Source of the DNA: Saccharopolyspora ipomoeae
GTDB lineage: Bacteria; Actinomycetota; Actinomycetes; Mycobacteriales; Pseudonocardiaceae
Assembly (NCBI RefSeq): GCF_029952525.1
Contig: NZ_JASAOF010000012.1
Span: 104,388-168,387 of the forward strand
Direction of reading: 5' to 3'
DNA length: 64,000 bases
The notes under the pieces were generated by a model. The model was not told where the DNA came from. It did not search any database and saw nothing but the letters and a program-made list of their open reading frames with translations. This document shows positions 29,727-38,794 of the stretch, piece by piece; within the stretch, counting starts at the first letter, position 1; every line of letters begins with the position of its first letter. The position numbers were made by a program, and so were the translations under genes.

Positions 29727-29908
29727 GCCACACCGACAGGGCGGGTTCGAATGTCCGCCGTCACAGTCGGACACCCGGAGTTGTTCCGCTCCAGGTCAGA
29801 AAAGATGAACAACCGTTGCGGAGCCGGCGCCCGGGCCGTCGGGGCGCCGATTTCCGGGAAAGTTGATCAATACCGGTTTCACCGTGGAAATGAGTTATCC
29901 GAACGCAA

Positions 29909-29953
29909 CAAGAGGCGTTCACCGGGCCCCGACGGCCCGGCAAACGCCTCTTG
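29909..29953 (-). terminator. Terminator of lsr2
   Basis: CAAGAGGCGTT pairs with AACGCCTCTTG and, inside it, CCGGGCC pairs with GGCCCGG. The whole hairpin lies eight bases after the lsr2 stop codon on the minus strand. Confidence 0.85.
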
Positions 29954-29961
29954 TCCGCGAT

Positions 29962-30321
29962 TCAGTTCGCCTGGTGGTACTGCTCGACGATGTCGGCCGG
30001 GATGCGACCGCGGTCGGAGACCTTCAGGCCCCGCTTCCGCGCCCATTCCCGAATGGCCTGGTTCTGCTCGCGGTCCGCGCTGGTGGAACCGCCACCAGCC
30101 GAGGAACGCTGCGCGGAACCCGGACGCGGGCCCGGCTTCTTCCGGCCTCCCGCGCGCCGCGCGTTGGAGACGTAGTTCGCCAGCGCCTCCCGCAGGTCTC
30201 CGGCATTGTCGGCGGAAAGGTCGATCTGGTACGACACGCCGTCCAATCCGAACTCAACGGTTTCGTCGGCCTGCCCACCGTCCAGATCGTCGACAAGGGT
30301 GACAGTGACCTTCTGCGCCAT
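29962..30321 (-). CDS. lsr2: Nucleoid-associated xenogeneic silencer Lsr2
   Basis: Lsr2 binds AT-rich DNA and silences acquired genes in actinobacteria, the counterpart of H-NS. The start ATG at 30321 has GGGGAGG nine bases upstream and gives 119 residues; a longer frame upstream is not used. The N-terminal dimerisation domain begins MAQKVTVTLVDDLDGG. A flexible linker rich in Gly, Pro and Arg follows, and then the C-terminal domain REWARKRGLKVSDRGRIPAD, whose RGR motif enters the minor groove. Location between lysS and clpC is conserved. Family A and B repeats in this window have AT-rich cores and could be Lsr2 targets; that is inference. Confidence 0.96.
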   Translation of the reverse strand: MAQKVTVTLVDDLDGGQADETVEFGLDGVSYQIDLSADNAGDLREALANYVSNARRAGGRKKPGPRPGSAQRSSAGGGSTSADREQNQAIREWARKRGLKVSDRGRIPADIVEQYHQAN

Positions 30322-30425
30322 CTTCGAAGTCCTCCCCGAGCAAAATTGTGCATTAGCGGGACAGCAACCATCTGCCGGGAGCGGAAACCCCCTCGCCAGA
30401 ACGCCAGCCGCACTTGGCGAGCACC

Positions 30426-30453
30426 TCGGCCGCACTTGTACGAGTGCGGCCGA
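30426..30453 (-). terminator. Hairpin between lysS and lsr2
   Basis: A perfect 11-base stem, TCGGCCGCACT with AGTGCGGCCGA around a six-base loop, lies in the 249-base gap, about 120 bases past the lysS stop. It may terminate lysS or fold in the lsr2 leader. The rest of the gap shows nothing further that I can name. Confidence 0.55.
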
Positions 30454-30570
30454 CACAAGGACAAGTACGTCAAAAGCCGTCGCCGACACATTCTGAGGTC
30501 AGGTTAGCGCAGCAACTCCGATAATGCACTCATCCTGTCCACAAAATTCTGTTGAGCCACCCTGATCGGG

Positions 30571-32094
30571 TCATTCCGGGCGGACCAAGGGGAACAGGAT
30601 CGTCTCCCGGATACCGAGACCGGTCAGCGCCATCAACAACCGGTCGATACCCATTCCGACGCCGCCGCTGGGAGGCATTCCGTACTCCAGAGCGCGCAGA
30701 AAGTCCTCGTCGACCGGCATGGCCTCGTCGTCCCCGGCGGCCGCGAGCCTCGCCTGCTCCTCCAGGCGCTGCCGTTCCACCACGGGATCCACGAGTTCCG
30801 AGTAACCGGTCGCGAGCTCGAAGCCGCGAACGTAGAGATCCCACTTTTCCGCGACGCCGTCCTTCTCCCGGTGCTGCCGGGTCAGCGGCGAGGTCTCGAC
30901 CGGGAAGTCGCGAACGAACGTGGGAGCCGTCAAATGGTCGCCGACGGTGTGCTCCCACAGCTCTTCCACGAGCTTGCCGTGACCCATCTTCGGATCCACC
31001 TGCAATCCGAGCGCATCGGCGTGCTTGCGCAGCGTCTCCGCAGGAGTTTCCGGAGTGACCTCGGATTCCAGGGCTTCGGACAACGACTCGTACATGGTCA
31101 GCGTCGCCCACTCGCCGGAGAGGTCGTACTCGGTTCCGTCGAACCACGTCACGACCTGCGAACCGGAGACGCGTTCCGCCGCTTCCTGGATGAGCGACCT
31201 GGTCAGATCGGCCATGTCGTTGTAATCGGCATAGGCCTGGTAGAACTCCAGCATCGCGAACTCGGGCGAGTGGGAAGAATCACTGCCCTCGTTGCGGAAG
31301 TTTCGGTTGATCTCGAAAACCTTCTCGATCCCACCGACAACGCAACGCTTCAGATACAACTCCGGCGCGATGCGCAGGAACAGGTCGATGTCGAAGGCGT
31401 TGGAATGCGTGGTGAACGGACGAGCGGCCGCACCGCCCTGCAACGTCTGCAGCATCGGGGTTTCCACCTCGACGTATCCGCGGCCCTCGAAGGAATCGCG
31501 CAGCGAGCGCTGCACCGCGGCGCGAGTGCGGACCGTGTCGGCCGCCTGCTTGCGCACGATGAGGTCCACGTAGCGCTGCCGGACGCGCATTTCCTCGCCG
31601 AGTTCCTTGTGCATGACCGGAAGCGGGCGCAGCGACTTCGCCGCCATCCGCCATTCATCGGCCATCACCGAGAGCTCACCGCGCCGCGAGGTGATGACCT
31701 CGCCGTGCACGAACACGTGGTCTCCGAGGTCGACCTCGGCCTTCCAGCGGGTCAGCGATTCCTCGCCGACCTGCTTGAGGCTGAGCATCGCCTGCAGTTC
31801 GGTCCCGTCGCCCGCGCGCAGCGTGGCGAAGCAGAGCTTGCCGGTGTTGCGCAGGAACATCACGCGGCCGGCCACGCCGACCTGCTCGCCGGTCGCGGTG
31901 TCGGGCTCCAGCCCGTCGTGGGCGGAGCGGATCTCGGCGAGCCCGTGCGTGATGGGCAGCGTCACCGGGTACGGGTCGACTCCGGCGTCGAGCAGGCGCT
32001 CCCGCTTCTCCCGCCGGATCCGCATCTGTTCCGGCAGGTCTTCGACGCCGTCAGCGCTGGTTGCCGGGGGATTGGAAGTGTCCTGGTCAGTCAC
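30571..32094 (-). CDS. lysS: Lysyl-tRNA synthetase (class II)
   Basis: LysS charges tRNA-Lys. The 507-residue protein has an N-terminal OB-fold anticodon-binding domain ([20 protein letters not shown]) and a class II catalytic core: motif 1 around [10 protein letters not shown], motif 2 [20 protein letters not shown] and motif 3 [15 protein letters not shown] near the C-terminus. Its position next to lsr2 is the mycobacterial one. The GTG start at 32094 lacks a clear Shine-Dalgarno sequence, so leaderless translation is possible. Confidence 0.96.
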   Translation of the reverse strand: MTDQDTSNPPATSADGVEDLPEQMRIRREKRERLLDAGVDPYPVTLPITHGLAEIRSAHDGLEPDTATGEQVGVAGRVMFLRNTGKLCFATLRAGDGTELQAMLSLKQVGEESLTRWKAEVDLGDHVFVHGEVITSRRGELSVMADEWRMAAKSLRPLPVMHKELGEEMRVRQRYVDLIVRKQAADTVRTRAAVQRSLRDSFEGRGYVEVETPMLQTLQGGAAARPFTTHSNAFDIDLFLRIAPELYLKRCVVGGIEKVFEINRNFRNEGSDSSHSPEFAMLEFYQAYADYNDMADLTRSLIQEAAERVSGSQVVTWFDGTEYDLSGEWATLTMYESLSEALESEVTPETPAETLRKHADALGLQVDPKMGHGKLVEELWEHTVGDHLTAPTFVRDFPVETSPLTRQHREKDGVAEKWDLYVRGFELATGYSELVDPVVERQRLEEQARLAAAGDDEAMPVDEDFLRALEYGMPPSGGVGMGIDRLLMALTGLGIRETILFPLVRPE

Positions 32095-32139
32095 GCGAAA
32101 CAGGGTACGGAGTGACAGGAGAGGGGAGTTGACCGGCCT

Positions 32140-32313
32140 GCTTAGCGGTGCGGGTGGCGGAACCTGAGCGCCTTCGTGGACTCCGTGCGCCGCTCCTTGA
32201 GTATTCGAATACGCGGCGTCCCGGCGTACTCGCCACGAAGGCGCTCAGAACCCGCGGCGGTGCCGGCTGCTCGGGTGGTGAAGGAGGAAGCACCTTCGGT
32301 GCTTGCCTGACGG
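32140..32313 (+). repeat. Family C structured repeat, long copy C2
   Basis: The layout is that of C1. The long-range stem CTGAGCGCCTTCGTGG with CCACGAAGGCGCTCAG is perfect over 16 pairs. The central GTATTCGAATAC is a full 12-base palindrome. The terminal hairpin is AAGCACC-TTC-GGTGCTT (32288-32304). It abuts the TAA stop of coaX, just as C1 abuts the HAD gene stop. Confidence 0.9.
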
Positions 32314-33111
32314 TTAGCGGAAGTTGCGGTCGTAGACCAGGCGCAGGCCCAGCAGCGTGAGGTCCGGGACGTGGTGGGTGATCGTGGTCGATTCGGAGAA
32401 GACCAGCGGCGCCAATCCTCCGGTCGCCAACACCGTCGTGGGTCCTCCGTGGGTGGCTTCGAGCTCGTCGACGATGCGCCGGACGAGACCGTCGACCTGA
32501 CCCGCGAATCCGAAAAGAATTCCGGATTGGAGGCATTCCACGGTGTTCTTTCCGATGACCGACCGCGGACGCACCAATTCCACCTTGCGCAGCTGAGCCG
32601 CGCGCGACGCCAGCGCGTCCAGCGAGATCTCCACACCGGGCGCGAAGGCCCCGCCCAGGAACTCCCCCTTCGCCGAGATCACGTCGACGTTGGTCGAGGT
32701 CCCGAAGTCGACCACCACGCAGTTCGTGGAGTGCAGGTGGTGCGCGGCCAAGGTGTTGATCACGCGGTCCGCGCCGACCTCCTTCGGGTTGTCCACCAGC
32801 AGCGGGACACCCGTGCGCACACCCGGCTCGACGACCACCCGGGGGACGTCGGTCCAGTACCGCTCCAGCATCACCCGCAGCTCGCGCAGCAGCGCCGGGA
32901 CGGTCGACAGCGCCGCGATGCCGGTGACCTTCTCGGCGTAGTCGCCGATCAGGCCCCGCATCGTCAGCGCCATCTCGTCGGCGGTCATGCGGGGCTCGGT
33001 CCGCATCCGCCAGTCGCGCACCAACGTCGCGGCGAGATCCGGCGGGTCATCGACGTCGTCGTACAGACCGAGAACGATGTTGGTGTTTCCGACGTCAATG
33101 GCCAGCAGCAA
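32314..33111 (-). CDS. coaX: Type III pantothenate kinase
   Basis: CoaX phosphorylates pantothenate, the first step of coenzyme A synthesis from the vitamin. The 265-residue protein has the ASKHA fold with the phosphate-binding DVGNTNIVLG at the N-terminus. The pantothenate/dimer motif includes GADRVINTLAAHH, VVDFGTSTNVDVI and GGAFAPGVEIS. The start is TTG at 33111, supported by AAGGGAACG upstream. It follows panC and panD in the same direction, separated from panD by the inverted family C element C3. Confidence 0.95.
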   Translation of the reverse strand: MLLAIDVGNTNIVLGLYDDVDDPPDLAATLVRDWRMRTEPRMTADEMALTMRGLIGDYAEKVTGIAALSTVPALLRELRVMLERYWTDVPRVVVEPGVRTGVPLLVDNPKEVGADRVINTLAAHHLHSTNCVVVDFGTSTNVDVISAKGEFLGGAFAPGVEISLDALASRAAQLRKVELVRPRSVIGKNTVECLQSGILFGFAGQVDGLVRRIVDELEATHGGPTTVLATGGLAPLVFSESTTITHHVPDLTLLGLRLVYDRNFR

Positions 33112-33136
33112 GGAACGTTCCCTTCACAAAGCGCAC

Positions 33137-33309
33137 GTCAGGCAACCGGCGAAGCCGGTTTCTCAGTGCCCCACCTAAGGCGCTCGCACCGCCGCGGGTT
33201 CTCAGACGTCTTCTGGTGAGGACAGCCGACACGCCGTGTATTGGCATACATAAGTCTCGGATCCCGGAGCCAGAAGGCGTCTGAGGTTCCGCTACCCGCA
33301 CCGCCAAGC
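33137..33309 (-). repeat. Family C structured repeat, long copy C3 (inverted)
   Basis: Read on the minus strand it has the same boundaries as C1, but the long-range stem is CTCAGACGCCTTCTGG with CCAGAAGACGTCTGAG (15 of 16 pairs) and the terminal hairpin is AACCGGC-TTC-GCCGGTT. Both arms differ from C1 and C2 in a compensating way. It lies between panD and coaX, so it is inside their shared transcript if the genes form an operon. Confidence 0.88.
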
Positions 33310-33331
33310 AGCAGGACCACAGAGTTCTTGA

Positions 33332-33796
33332 TCAGTTCTCCGGCTGCTGGAGCAGAGCATCGAGCTTGGCGGCGTCGTCAGTCTCCGCGTCGGCTTGAGA
33401 GGACAAGAGACCCGATCCCTCCGGCGCATGACCAGGGTTCGTCCCCAGCTCAACCGGCTTGTTATCAGCGTCGACGAAGATCACCTTGGGCTGGAAGGAC
33501 CGGGCTTCGAGCTCGTCCATCACGCCGTAGGCGATGAGGATGACGATGTCCCCGGGCTCGATCAGGTGCGCAGCCGCACCGTTGATCCCGATGACGCCGG
33601 ACCTCCGCTCGCCGGTGATCACGTACGTCTCCAGCCGAGCACCGTTGGTGACGTCGACGATCGCGACCTGCTCGCCCTCCAGCAGGTCGGCGGCCTCCAT
33701 CAGGTCCTTGTCGACGGTCACCGAGCCGACGTAGTGCAGGTCGGCCTGGGTGACGGTGGCCCGGTGGATCTTGGACTTCAACATCGTGCGGAACAT
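33332..33796 (-). CDS. panD: Aspartate 1-decarboxylase proenzyme
   Basis: PanD makes β-alanine from aspartate for pantothenate synthesis. It is a pyruvoyl enzyme made as a proenzyme; self-cleavage is expected between Gly24 and Ser25 in YVGSVT, and Ser25 becomes the pyruvoyl group. The 154 residues exceed the usual 115-140 because of a disordered, acidic C-terminal tail, the region where mycobacterial PanD is recognised for degradation by ClpC1-ClpP. GGAGGTCAGCG precedes the ATG. It follows panC after 24 bases. Confidence 0.96.
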   Translation of the reverse strand: MFRTMLKSKIHRATVTQADLHYVGSVTVDKDLMEAADLLEGEQVAIVDVTNGARLETYVITGERRSGVIGINGAAAHLIEPGDIVILIAYGVMDELEARSFQPKVIFVDADNKPVELGTNPGHAPEGSGLLSSQADAETDDAAKLDALLQQPEN

Positions 33797-33820
33797 CGCT
33801 GACCTCCTAGGGGCCGGACT

Positions 33821-34690
33821 TCACTCGCCGAGCAGGACCATCGCGTTGTCGAGCAGCCTGGTGGAACCGACCTTCGCCGCCACCAGCAGCCGCGCCTCGC
33901 CGGACTCCGGGGTCGGTCCCAGCTCCGGGTCGCGCAGCTCCAGGTAGTCCGGCTGCACCAGGGGTTCGGTGGCCAGCACCTCGCGGGCCGCCTTGAGCAC
34001 CGCCTCCGGGCCGCCGACCGCGGCGTGCGCGCCGGCGGTCAGCGACGCCGAGATCGCCAGGGCGGCGCGGCGCTGCTCCTCGTCGAGGTAGACGTTGCGG
34101 CTGGACAGGGCCAGGCCGTCGGACTCGCGGACGGTGGGGATGCCCTGGATCTGCGAGTCCAGGTTGAACTGCCGCGCCATCTTCCGGATCAGCACCAGCT
34201 GCTGGTAGTCCTTCTCGCCGAAGAACGCCAGGTCCGGGCGCACGATGTTGAGCAGCTTGAGCACGACGGTGAGCATCCCGTCGAAGTGCCCCCGGCGGGT
34301 CGCGCCCTCCAGCTCATCACCCAGCGGCCCGGCCTGCACCGCCAGCTCGCGGCCGTCCGCGTACATCGCGTCGACGGTCGGCGCGAACACCAGACCCACC
34401 CCGGCCTCGCGGCAGGCCTCGACGTCGGCCTCGAAGGTGCGCGGGTAGCGGTCGAAGTCCTCGTTCGGGCCGAACTGCAGCGGGTTGACGAAGATCGACA
34501 CCACCACGACGACGTTGGCGTCCTTCGCCCGCTTGATCAGCTCCAGGTGGCCGCGGTGCAGCGCGCCCATCGTGGGCACCAGGTGCACCCTGCGGCCGGT
34601 CGCCCGCAGCGCGCGGGTGACCCGCGCGAGCTCCGCCGGATCGGTGTGCACGGTGAGCTCTCCGGCCTGGTAGCCGGGGTTGTTCGTCAT
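33821..34690 (-). CDS. panC: Pantothenate synthetase
   Basis: PanC joins pantoate and β-alanine using ATP. The ATG at 34690 has GGAG six bases upstream and is preferred to one four codons earlier, giving 289 residues. The HIGH-like MGALHRGHLELI and the KMSKS-like IPTVRESDGLALSSRN are both present, as is FGEKDYQQL. It lies between the Rossmann-fold gene (34 bases upstream) and panD, the conserved mycobacterial order. panB is not in this window. Confidence 0.96.
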   Translation of the reverse strand: MTNNPGYQAGELTVHTDPAELARVTRALRATGRRVHLVPTMGALHRGHLELIKRAKDANVVVVVSIFVNPLQFGPNEDFDRYPRTFEADVEACREAGVGLVFAPTVDAMYADGRELAVQAGPLGDELEGATRRGHFDGMLTVVLKLLNIVRPDLAFFGEKDYQQLVLIRKMARQFNLDSQIQGIPTVRESDGLALSSRNVYLDEEQRRAALAISASLTAGAHAAVGGPEAVLKAAREVLATEPLVQPDYLELRDPELGPTPESGEARLLVAAKVGSTRLLDNAMVLLGE

Positions 34691-34724
34691 CGTCGACTCC
34701 ATGTCTTCGCCGCGACGTGCGCGG

Positions 34725-35618
34725 TCAGGCCTGTTCCTCGTCGAGGGCCTCGCGCACGCGCGCGGCGACGTCGCCGCGCAGCAGGCCGCTCCGCTCGGCC
34801 CGCAGCGCCGTGCGCCGGGCCAGCTCCCGATACCCCGGCACGACGTCCGGGTCGGCGTCGGACAGCGCGCGCAGGTGCCCGCGCACGGTTCCGGAATCGC
34901 CGCGCACCACCGGGCCGGTGTAGGCGCGGTCGCCCAGGCGCAGCGCGTTGTCCAGCGACGCCGACAGCAGCGGCGCCATCACCCGCCCGGGCACCTCCAC
35001 CCCGGCGTCGCGCAGCAGCTGCTGGCACTCGTTGACCAGCGTGATCAGGTGGTTCGCCCCGTGGGTGAGGGCCGCGTGGTAGAGCGGGCGGGACTCCTCG
35101 TCGATGCGCACCGGCTCCATGCCCAGCTCGATCGCGATGCTCTCGGCGACGCTCCAGCCGGTGAGCTCGGTCGCGGTGATCACCATGCAGGCGTCGGAGA
35201 GCCGGTCGACGTCCTCCGGGCGACCGGTGAAGGTCATCGCCGGGTGCAGCGCCATCGTCAGCGCGCCGATCGCGGCGGCCGGCTCCAGCGCGGTCACGCC
35301 CTGCGAGCCCGAGGTGTGCACGACCAGCTGCGACGCGTGCAGCGCGTCGGCGGAGACCAGGCCCTGCACCATGCCGGGGATCGCGTCGTCCGGGATGGCC
35401 AGGACCAGCAGTTCGGCGTTCTTGGCGACCGCGTCCGGCGGCTCGATCGGCACACCGGGCAGCAGTTCCTCCGCGCGGCGCAGCGAGGCGTCCGAGACCG
35501 CGGAGACCGCGACGACCTCGTGCCCGATCCGCTGCAGCGCGGCGCCCAGCACGGCACCCACCCGACCGGCGGAGACGATCCCCACCCGCAGTCGAGGGCC
35601 CGTGGGTTCAGCAGACAT
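34725..35618 (-). CDS. Rossmann-fold/DUF2520 oxidoreductase-like protein of the pan operon
   Basis: The ATG at 35618, or the GTG six bases before it, follows GGAGG and gives 297 residues. A nucleotide-binding loop GIVSAGRVGAVLGAAL opens the protein. HTSGSQGVTAL and GALTMALHPAMTFTG follow, and then an all-helical DUF2520 domain with LYHAALTHGANHLITLVNE. The fold is like pyrroline-5-carboxylate or ketopantoate reductases, and the gene stands at the head of panC-panD, so a role in pantoate formation (PanE-like) is tempting but unproven. The mycobacterial counterpart is Rv3603c. Confidence 0.8.
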   Translation of the reverse strand: MSAEPTGPRLRVGIVSAGRVGAVLGAALQRIGHEVVAVSAVSDASLRRAEELLPGVPIEPPDAVAKNAELLVLAIPDDAIPGMVQGLVSADALHASQLVVHTSGSQGVTALEPAAAIGALTMALHPAMTFTGRPEDVDRLSDACMVITATELTGWSVAESIAIELGMEPVRIDEESRPLYHAALTHGANHLITLVNECQQLLRDAGVEVPGRVMAPLLSASLDNALRLGDRAYTGPVVRGDSGTVRGHLRALSDADPDVVPGYRELARRTALRAERSGLLRGDVAARVREALDEEQA

Positions 35619-35753
35619 CGCCACGTGTTCCTCCAAAACCGTTCCAGTCCCGATACCGGGTACCAGACAGCGCCGCGAGAGTAGCCCCAACACCCCGGTC
35701 AGGGGCCACCCCAAGACGGCTAAAGGTGGCGAGAACCACGCGAACGTGCCCGC

Positions 35754-36986
35754 TCACTCGCGGGGTTTGGGCACGCGTCGGGTCAGCTCGTCGATGTTGA
35801 TCTTGGCGGTGTGGATGGCCTCCTGGCGGCCCGCCGCCGAGCGGCGCGCCTGCTTGAGGTCGGCGATCAGCTTCTCGCGGCGAGCCCGGCGCGCGGCGCT
35901 GGTGGTGCGGCCCGCCTCCGAGCGGTGCTGCAGGAACGCCAGCTCGGTCACCGCGATCTGGTAGTCGCGCACCGACTTCGCGGCCTGCGCGCCCGCGCGC
36001 TTCCTGACCTTGCTCTGCCAGCCCTGCCTGCCGGTCAGGCTCGCCAGCAGCTCCATCTCGCTGCGCGCGATCAACCCGGCCCGCTCCAGCTTCGGCAGCT
36101 GCTCGATGACGATCCGCTGCTCCCGCTTGCGCTGCCACATGATCAGCGCGAACGTGCCGAGGAACACCGGGACCATGATCAGGAAGTAGACGTTGATGAA
36201 CCCGGTGCCGCCCAGGAACGTCGCCGAGTTCCACACCGCGTGCAGCAGCACCGCCACCAGGTAACCGCCGAGCAGCCAGCCGAACTGCTGCAACCGCGTC
36301 CGCGCACCCCACGCGAAACCGACCGCGATGCCGAACATCGACGTGAACAGCGGGTGCGAGAACGGGGCCAGGACACCGCGCAGCACGAACAGCGCCACGA
36401 CCGCTCCCCCGGTCACACCACCATCGGCGAATGCCTTGCCGAAGTACAGGATGTTCTCGGTGAAGGCGAAACCGGCGGCGGTCAGCGAGGCGTAGACGAT
36501 GCCGTCGACCAGGCCGTTGAACTCCGCGCGGCGGCGCATCCACAGGCCGACCACGAACACGGCCTTGGCGGCCTCCTCCACCACCGGGCCCATCACCGCG
36601 GTCAGGAAGAAGCGGTGATCGGTCTGGCCCAGGAACAGGTTCGCCACCGACTCCGAGGTGCTGTTGAGCAGCAGCGAGCAGGCCGTCGCACCGCCCGCGC
36701 CCCACAGGAACGCGCCGATCATCAGCATCGGCGGCTCGGGTTCCCAGCGATCGATCCACACCGTCGCGGCCACCACGATCCCGACCGGCAGCAGCGCGGC
36801 GACCGCGCCGAACACGGCGGGCATCGCACCGACCCGGGACGTCGTGATCCCCAGCATGACCAGCCCGATCATCCCGAGCAGGATCAGACCGGCGATGGGC
36901 CAGCCGACGGCGTGGTGCTTGCGGCTCTGCAACCGGCGCGCGCGGGAGACGTCAGCGACCGGCTCCGCGTGATCAGGACTCGACAC
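35754..36986 (-). CDS. prsW: PrsW-family intramembrane metalloprotease
   Basis: PrsW proteases cut membrane proteins such as anti-sigma factors. The 410-residue protein has about eight transmembrane segments and the four PrsW motifs: VVEEAAK (first glutamates), FTENILYF, the SHPLFT histidine and LLHAVWN. A cytoplasmic C-terminal part of about 130 residues is highly charged and helical (KREQRIVIEQLPKLERAG onward) and may control access. No sigma/anti-sigma pair is adjacent. It is inserted in the pan-fol block where M. tuberculosis has no equivalent. Confidence 0.88.
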   Translation of the reverse strand: MSSPDHAEPVADVSRARRLQSRKHHAVGWPIAGLILLGMIGLVMLGITTSRVGAMPAVFGAVAALLPVGIVVAATVWIDRWEPEPPMLMIGAFLWGAGGATACSLLLNSTSESVANLFLGQTDHRFFLTAVMGPVVEEAAKAVFVVGLWMRRRAEFNGLVDGIVYASLTAAGFAFTENILYFGKAFADGGVTGGAVVALFVLRGVLAPFSHPLFTSMFGIAVGFAWGARTRLQQFGWLLGGYLVAVLLHAVWNSATFLGGTGFINVYFLIMVPVFLGTFALIMWQRKREQRIVIEQLPKLERAGLIARSEMELLASLTGRQGWQSKVRKRAGAQAAKSVRDYQIAVTELAFLQHRSEAGRTTSAARRARREKLIADLKQARRSAAGRQEAIHTAKINIDELTRRVPKPRE

Positions 36987-37045
36987 GCCCCAGACCCTAT
37001 TGGGCTCGCTTCGCGGCTGACCGAATGGTCGCCTTCTCGCAACCT

Positions 37046-37945
37046 TCAGGCACGGCGACGGCGGCGCCGCTGCACGTCCGGCGCACCGCCGTAGGCGGCG
37101 ATGAGGTCGTTGACCGACGTGCCCGAGCCGGTGTGCGCGCCCGACGGGTCGGGCTCGGCCGGCTTCTCGTAGGCCGAGCGGTCGGGCCGCCTCGGCGCGC
37201 TCGGAACCGGTTGCGCGGCTTGCGGTTTCGAATCCCGCGGGGCGGTCTGCGGCTTGGCGGCCGGGGTCTCGGTCAGCGGGACCTCACCGGAGAGCTTGGC
37301 CATCACGTCGGTCTTCGCGGCGGCCGGGACCGGCTCCGGCTGCTTCTTCGGCCGCACCGGCTGCTGGATGGCCGTCTTCTGCTGCTGGACCGGCTTGGCT
37401 TGCTGGACCGGCTTGGCCTGCTGGACCGGTTTGGCCTGCTGGGGGCGCAGGAACTTCGTCTCGCCCTGCGAGCGCTCCGGCAGCGAGCGGACCCGGGTGG
37501 ACTCGGCGCGCAGCGCGACCCGCTCGAAGAGCACGTCACCGCCGATCACCTGCTCCAGAGTGGTGCGCAGCTTGGTCAGCTCGGCCTGCAGCGCGCGGAT
37601 CTGCGTGTCGGAGTTCTCCGACGCGCGGCGCTGGGCCTCCGCCTCGGCCTCCAGCTCGAACTCGCGGCGCGCGGCGATCTCGCGCTCCAGCTCCAGTTCG
37701 TAGATCCGCTGCCGGTCGGCGACCGCCTGCTCGCTCTCGACGACCCGGTGGCGCAGCCGCGCCACGGCGAACGCGCCCAGCAGCGCGGCCCACAGCGCGG
37801 CGATCAGGCCGAGGCGCAGCAGCCGCGCGTCCTCGCTGAGGATGAGGACCGACGTGGCGGCTGCGGCGAGCACGAGCGCGCCGCCCCACAGGACGTGGGA
37901 GCGCCCGCTGTCGGGGTCGGTCTCGGTGGTGCCGCGCTCGGACAT
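37046..37945 (-). CDS. Membrane-anchored coiled-coil protein with Gln/Lys/Pro repeats (Rv3604c-like)
   Basis: The 299-residue protein has two adjacent hydrophobic segments (about 18-58) and then a heptad-rich coiled coil (RIYELELEREIAARREFELEAEA region). A disordered tail carries three exact repeats of QQAKPV and ends in a run of arginines. The place between the fol genes and the pan genes and the overall layout match Rv3604c. Such proteins may organise the cell pole or membrane, but the function is unknown. A GTG three codons upstream is an alternative start. Confidence 0.7.
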   Translation of the reverse strand: MSERGTTETDPDSGRSHVLWGGALVLAAAATSVLILSEDARLLRLGLIAALWAALLGAFAVARLRHRVVESEQAVADRQRIYELELEREIAARREFELEAEAEAQRRASENSDTQIRALQAELTKLRTTLEQVIGGDVLFERVALRAESTRVRSLPERSQGETKFLRPQQAKPVQQAKPVQQAKPVQQQKTAIQQPVRPKKQPEPVPAAAKTDVMAKLSGEVPLTETPAAKPQTAPRDSKPQAAQPVPSAPRRPDRSAYEKPAEPDPSGAHTGSGTSVNDLIAAYGGAPDVQRRRRRRA

Positions 37946-38063
37946 GGCGCCCACCGTACAAGGCGGTTATCAGTTCGAGACCTGAAGGTGTGCCAAACCG
38001 TTCGCACGTTGCGCAGGTCAGCTGAGCGGTGACTGCTCCGAACAGCGCAGTGCGTGGGCGGTT

Positions 38064-38525
38064 TCACTCGTCCTCGTCGAGCTCGTCCGGGTCGTCCGGG
38101 TTCCGGAGGCAGTGCTCCAGCCACAGTCCCGCGCCGATCAGCGCGGCCGCGCTGATCAAGCCGACGACCGCCGCGAGCGTGTCCGACCGCGCCGCCTGCA
38201 CCGTGTTCATGATCGGCAGCAGGTACCCGAGCAGGCCGATCCACACCCCGGCCATGATCGCCCCGGCCAGCGACGACGCCTTCGCCAACGCCACCGCCCG
38301 AGCCGCCGTCAACGCCTCCACGGGCTCCACCCCGGGCTTCCGCTGGACCCGCGGCCGCAGCACCAGGGCCAGCGCGACGTCCACGACGGCGATCAACAGC
38401 AAGGTCGCCCCGGCCAGCAGCGGCAACGGGGGCAGATCCCCGTAGCTCAGCTGGCAGGCCAGGAACACCACCACGGCCGCCACCAACCCCGAGGCCACCA
38501 ACTGCCCGGGCTTGGTGAACGACAT
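38064..38525 (-). CDS. DUF3180 membrane protein
   Basis: The 153-residue protein has four transmembrane helices and an acidic tail (NPDDPDELDEDE). It begins MSFTKPGQLVASGLVAAVVV, typical of DUF3180, a family found after folK in many actinobacteria (Rv3605c in M. tuberculosis). The upstream in-frame GTG at 38549 is an alternative start. The function is unknown. Here 269 bases containing the family D repeats separate it from folK, so the usual tight coupling is lost. Confidence 0.85.
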   Translation of the reverse strand: MSFTKPGQLVASGLVAAVVVFLACQLSYGDLPPLPLLAGATLLLIAVVDVALALVLRPRVQRKPGVEPVEALTAARAVALAKASSLAGAIMAGVWIGLLGYLLPIMNTVQAARSDTLAAVVGLISAAALIGAGLWLEHCLRNPDDPDELDEDE

Positions 38526-38579
38526 CTGCTCAGTACGTCGAGGCGACACACCCCCAGCATCCCACCTGACCCAACTCCA

Positions 38580-38616
38580 CGTTCCGGTCCCCAACCCCGC
38601 GTTCCGGTCCCCAACC
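38580..38616. repeat. Direct repeat of a 17-base unit
   Basis: CGTTCCGGTCCCCAACC occurs twice, three bases apart (38580-38596 and 38600-38616), directly beside the family D hairpins between folK and the DUF3180 gene. Confidence 0.85.
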
Positions 38617-38732
38617 GCGGATTGCTCCCGCAATCCGGTGACGGAGAACGGGAGCAATCCGCCTCCCCGAGGTGAGTGGTTCCGGGGGTACCGATTACTG
38701 CCGTAATCCGTGTGCGGAATACGGCAGTAATC
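38617..38732. repeat. Family D: two tandem long-loop inverted repeats
   Basis: D1 pairs GCGGATTGCTCCCG (38617-38630) with 38649-38662 without mismatch. D2 pairs GATTACTGCCGT (38693-38704) with 38721-38732. The 16-18 base loops share AATCCGGTG/AATCCGTGTG and CGGA. The stems differ at two pairs (G/A and C/G) that change in both arms. A third, decayed copy follows to about 38760. Confidence 0.85.
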
Positions 38733-38794
38733 CGGGTGCGGAATACCGGCGTTTTCCGTCCGGGACCTGGCCGGGCCGCGGCTGGTGGGGTTCG

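Noticed and set aside
29673..29774. Longer N-terminus for the first siderophore permease (start at 29774)
   Set aside because: It would place the iron box and the promoter inside the coding sequence and begins with a cysteine-rich, non-family peptide.
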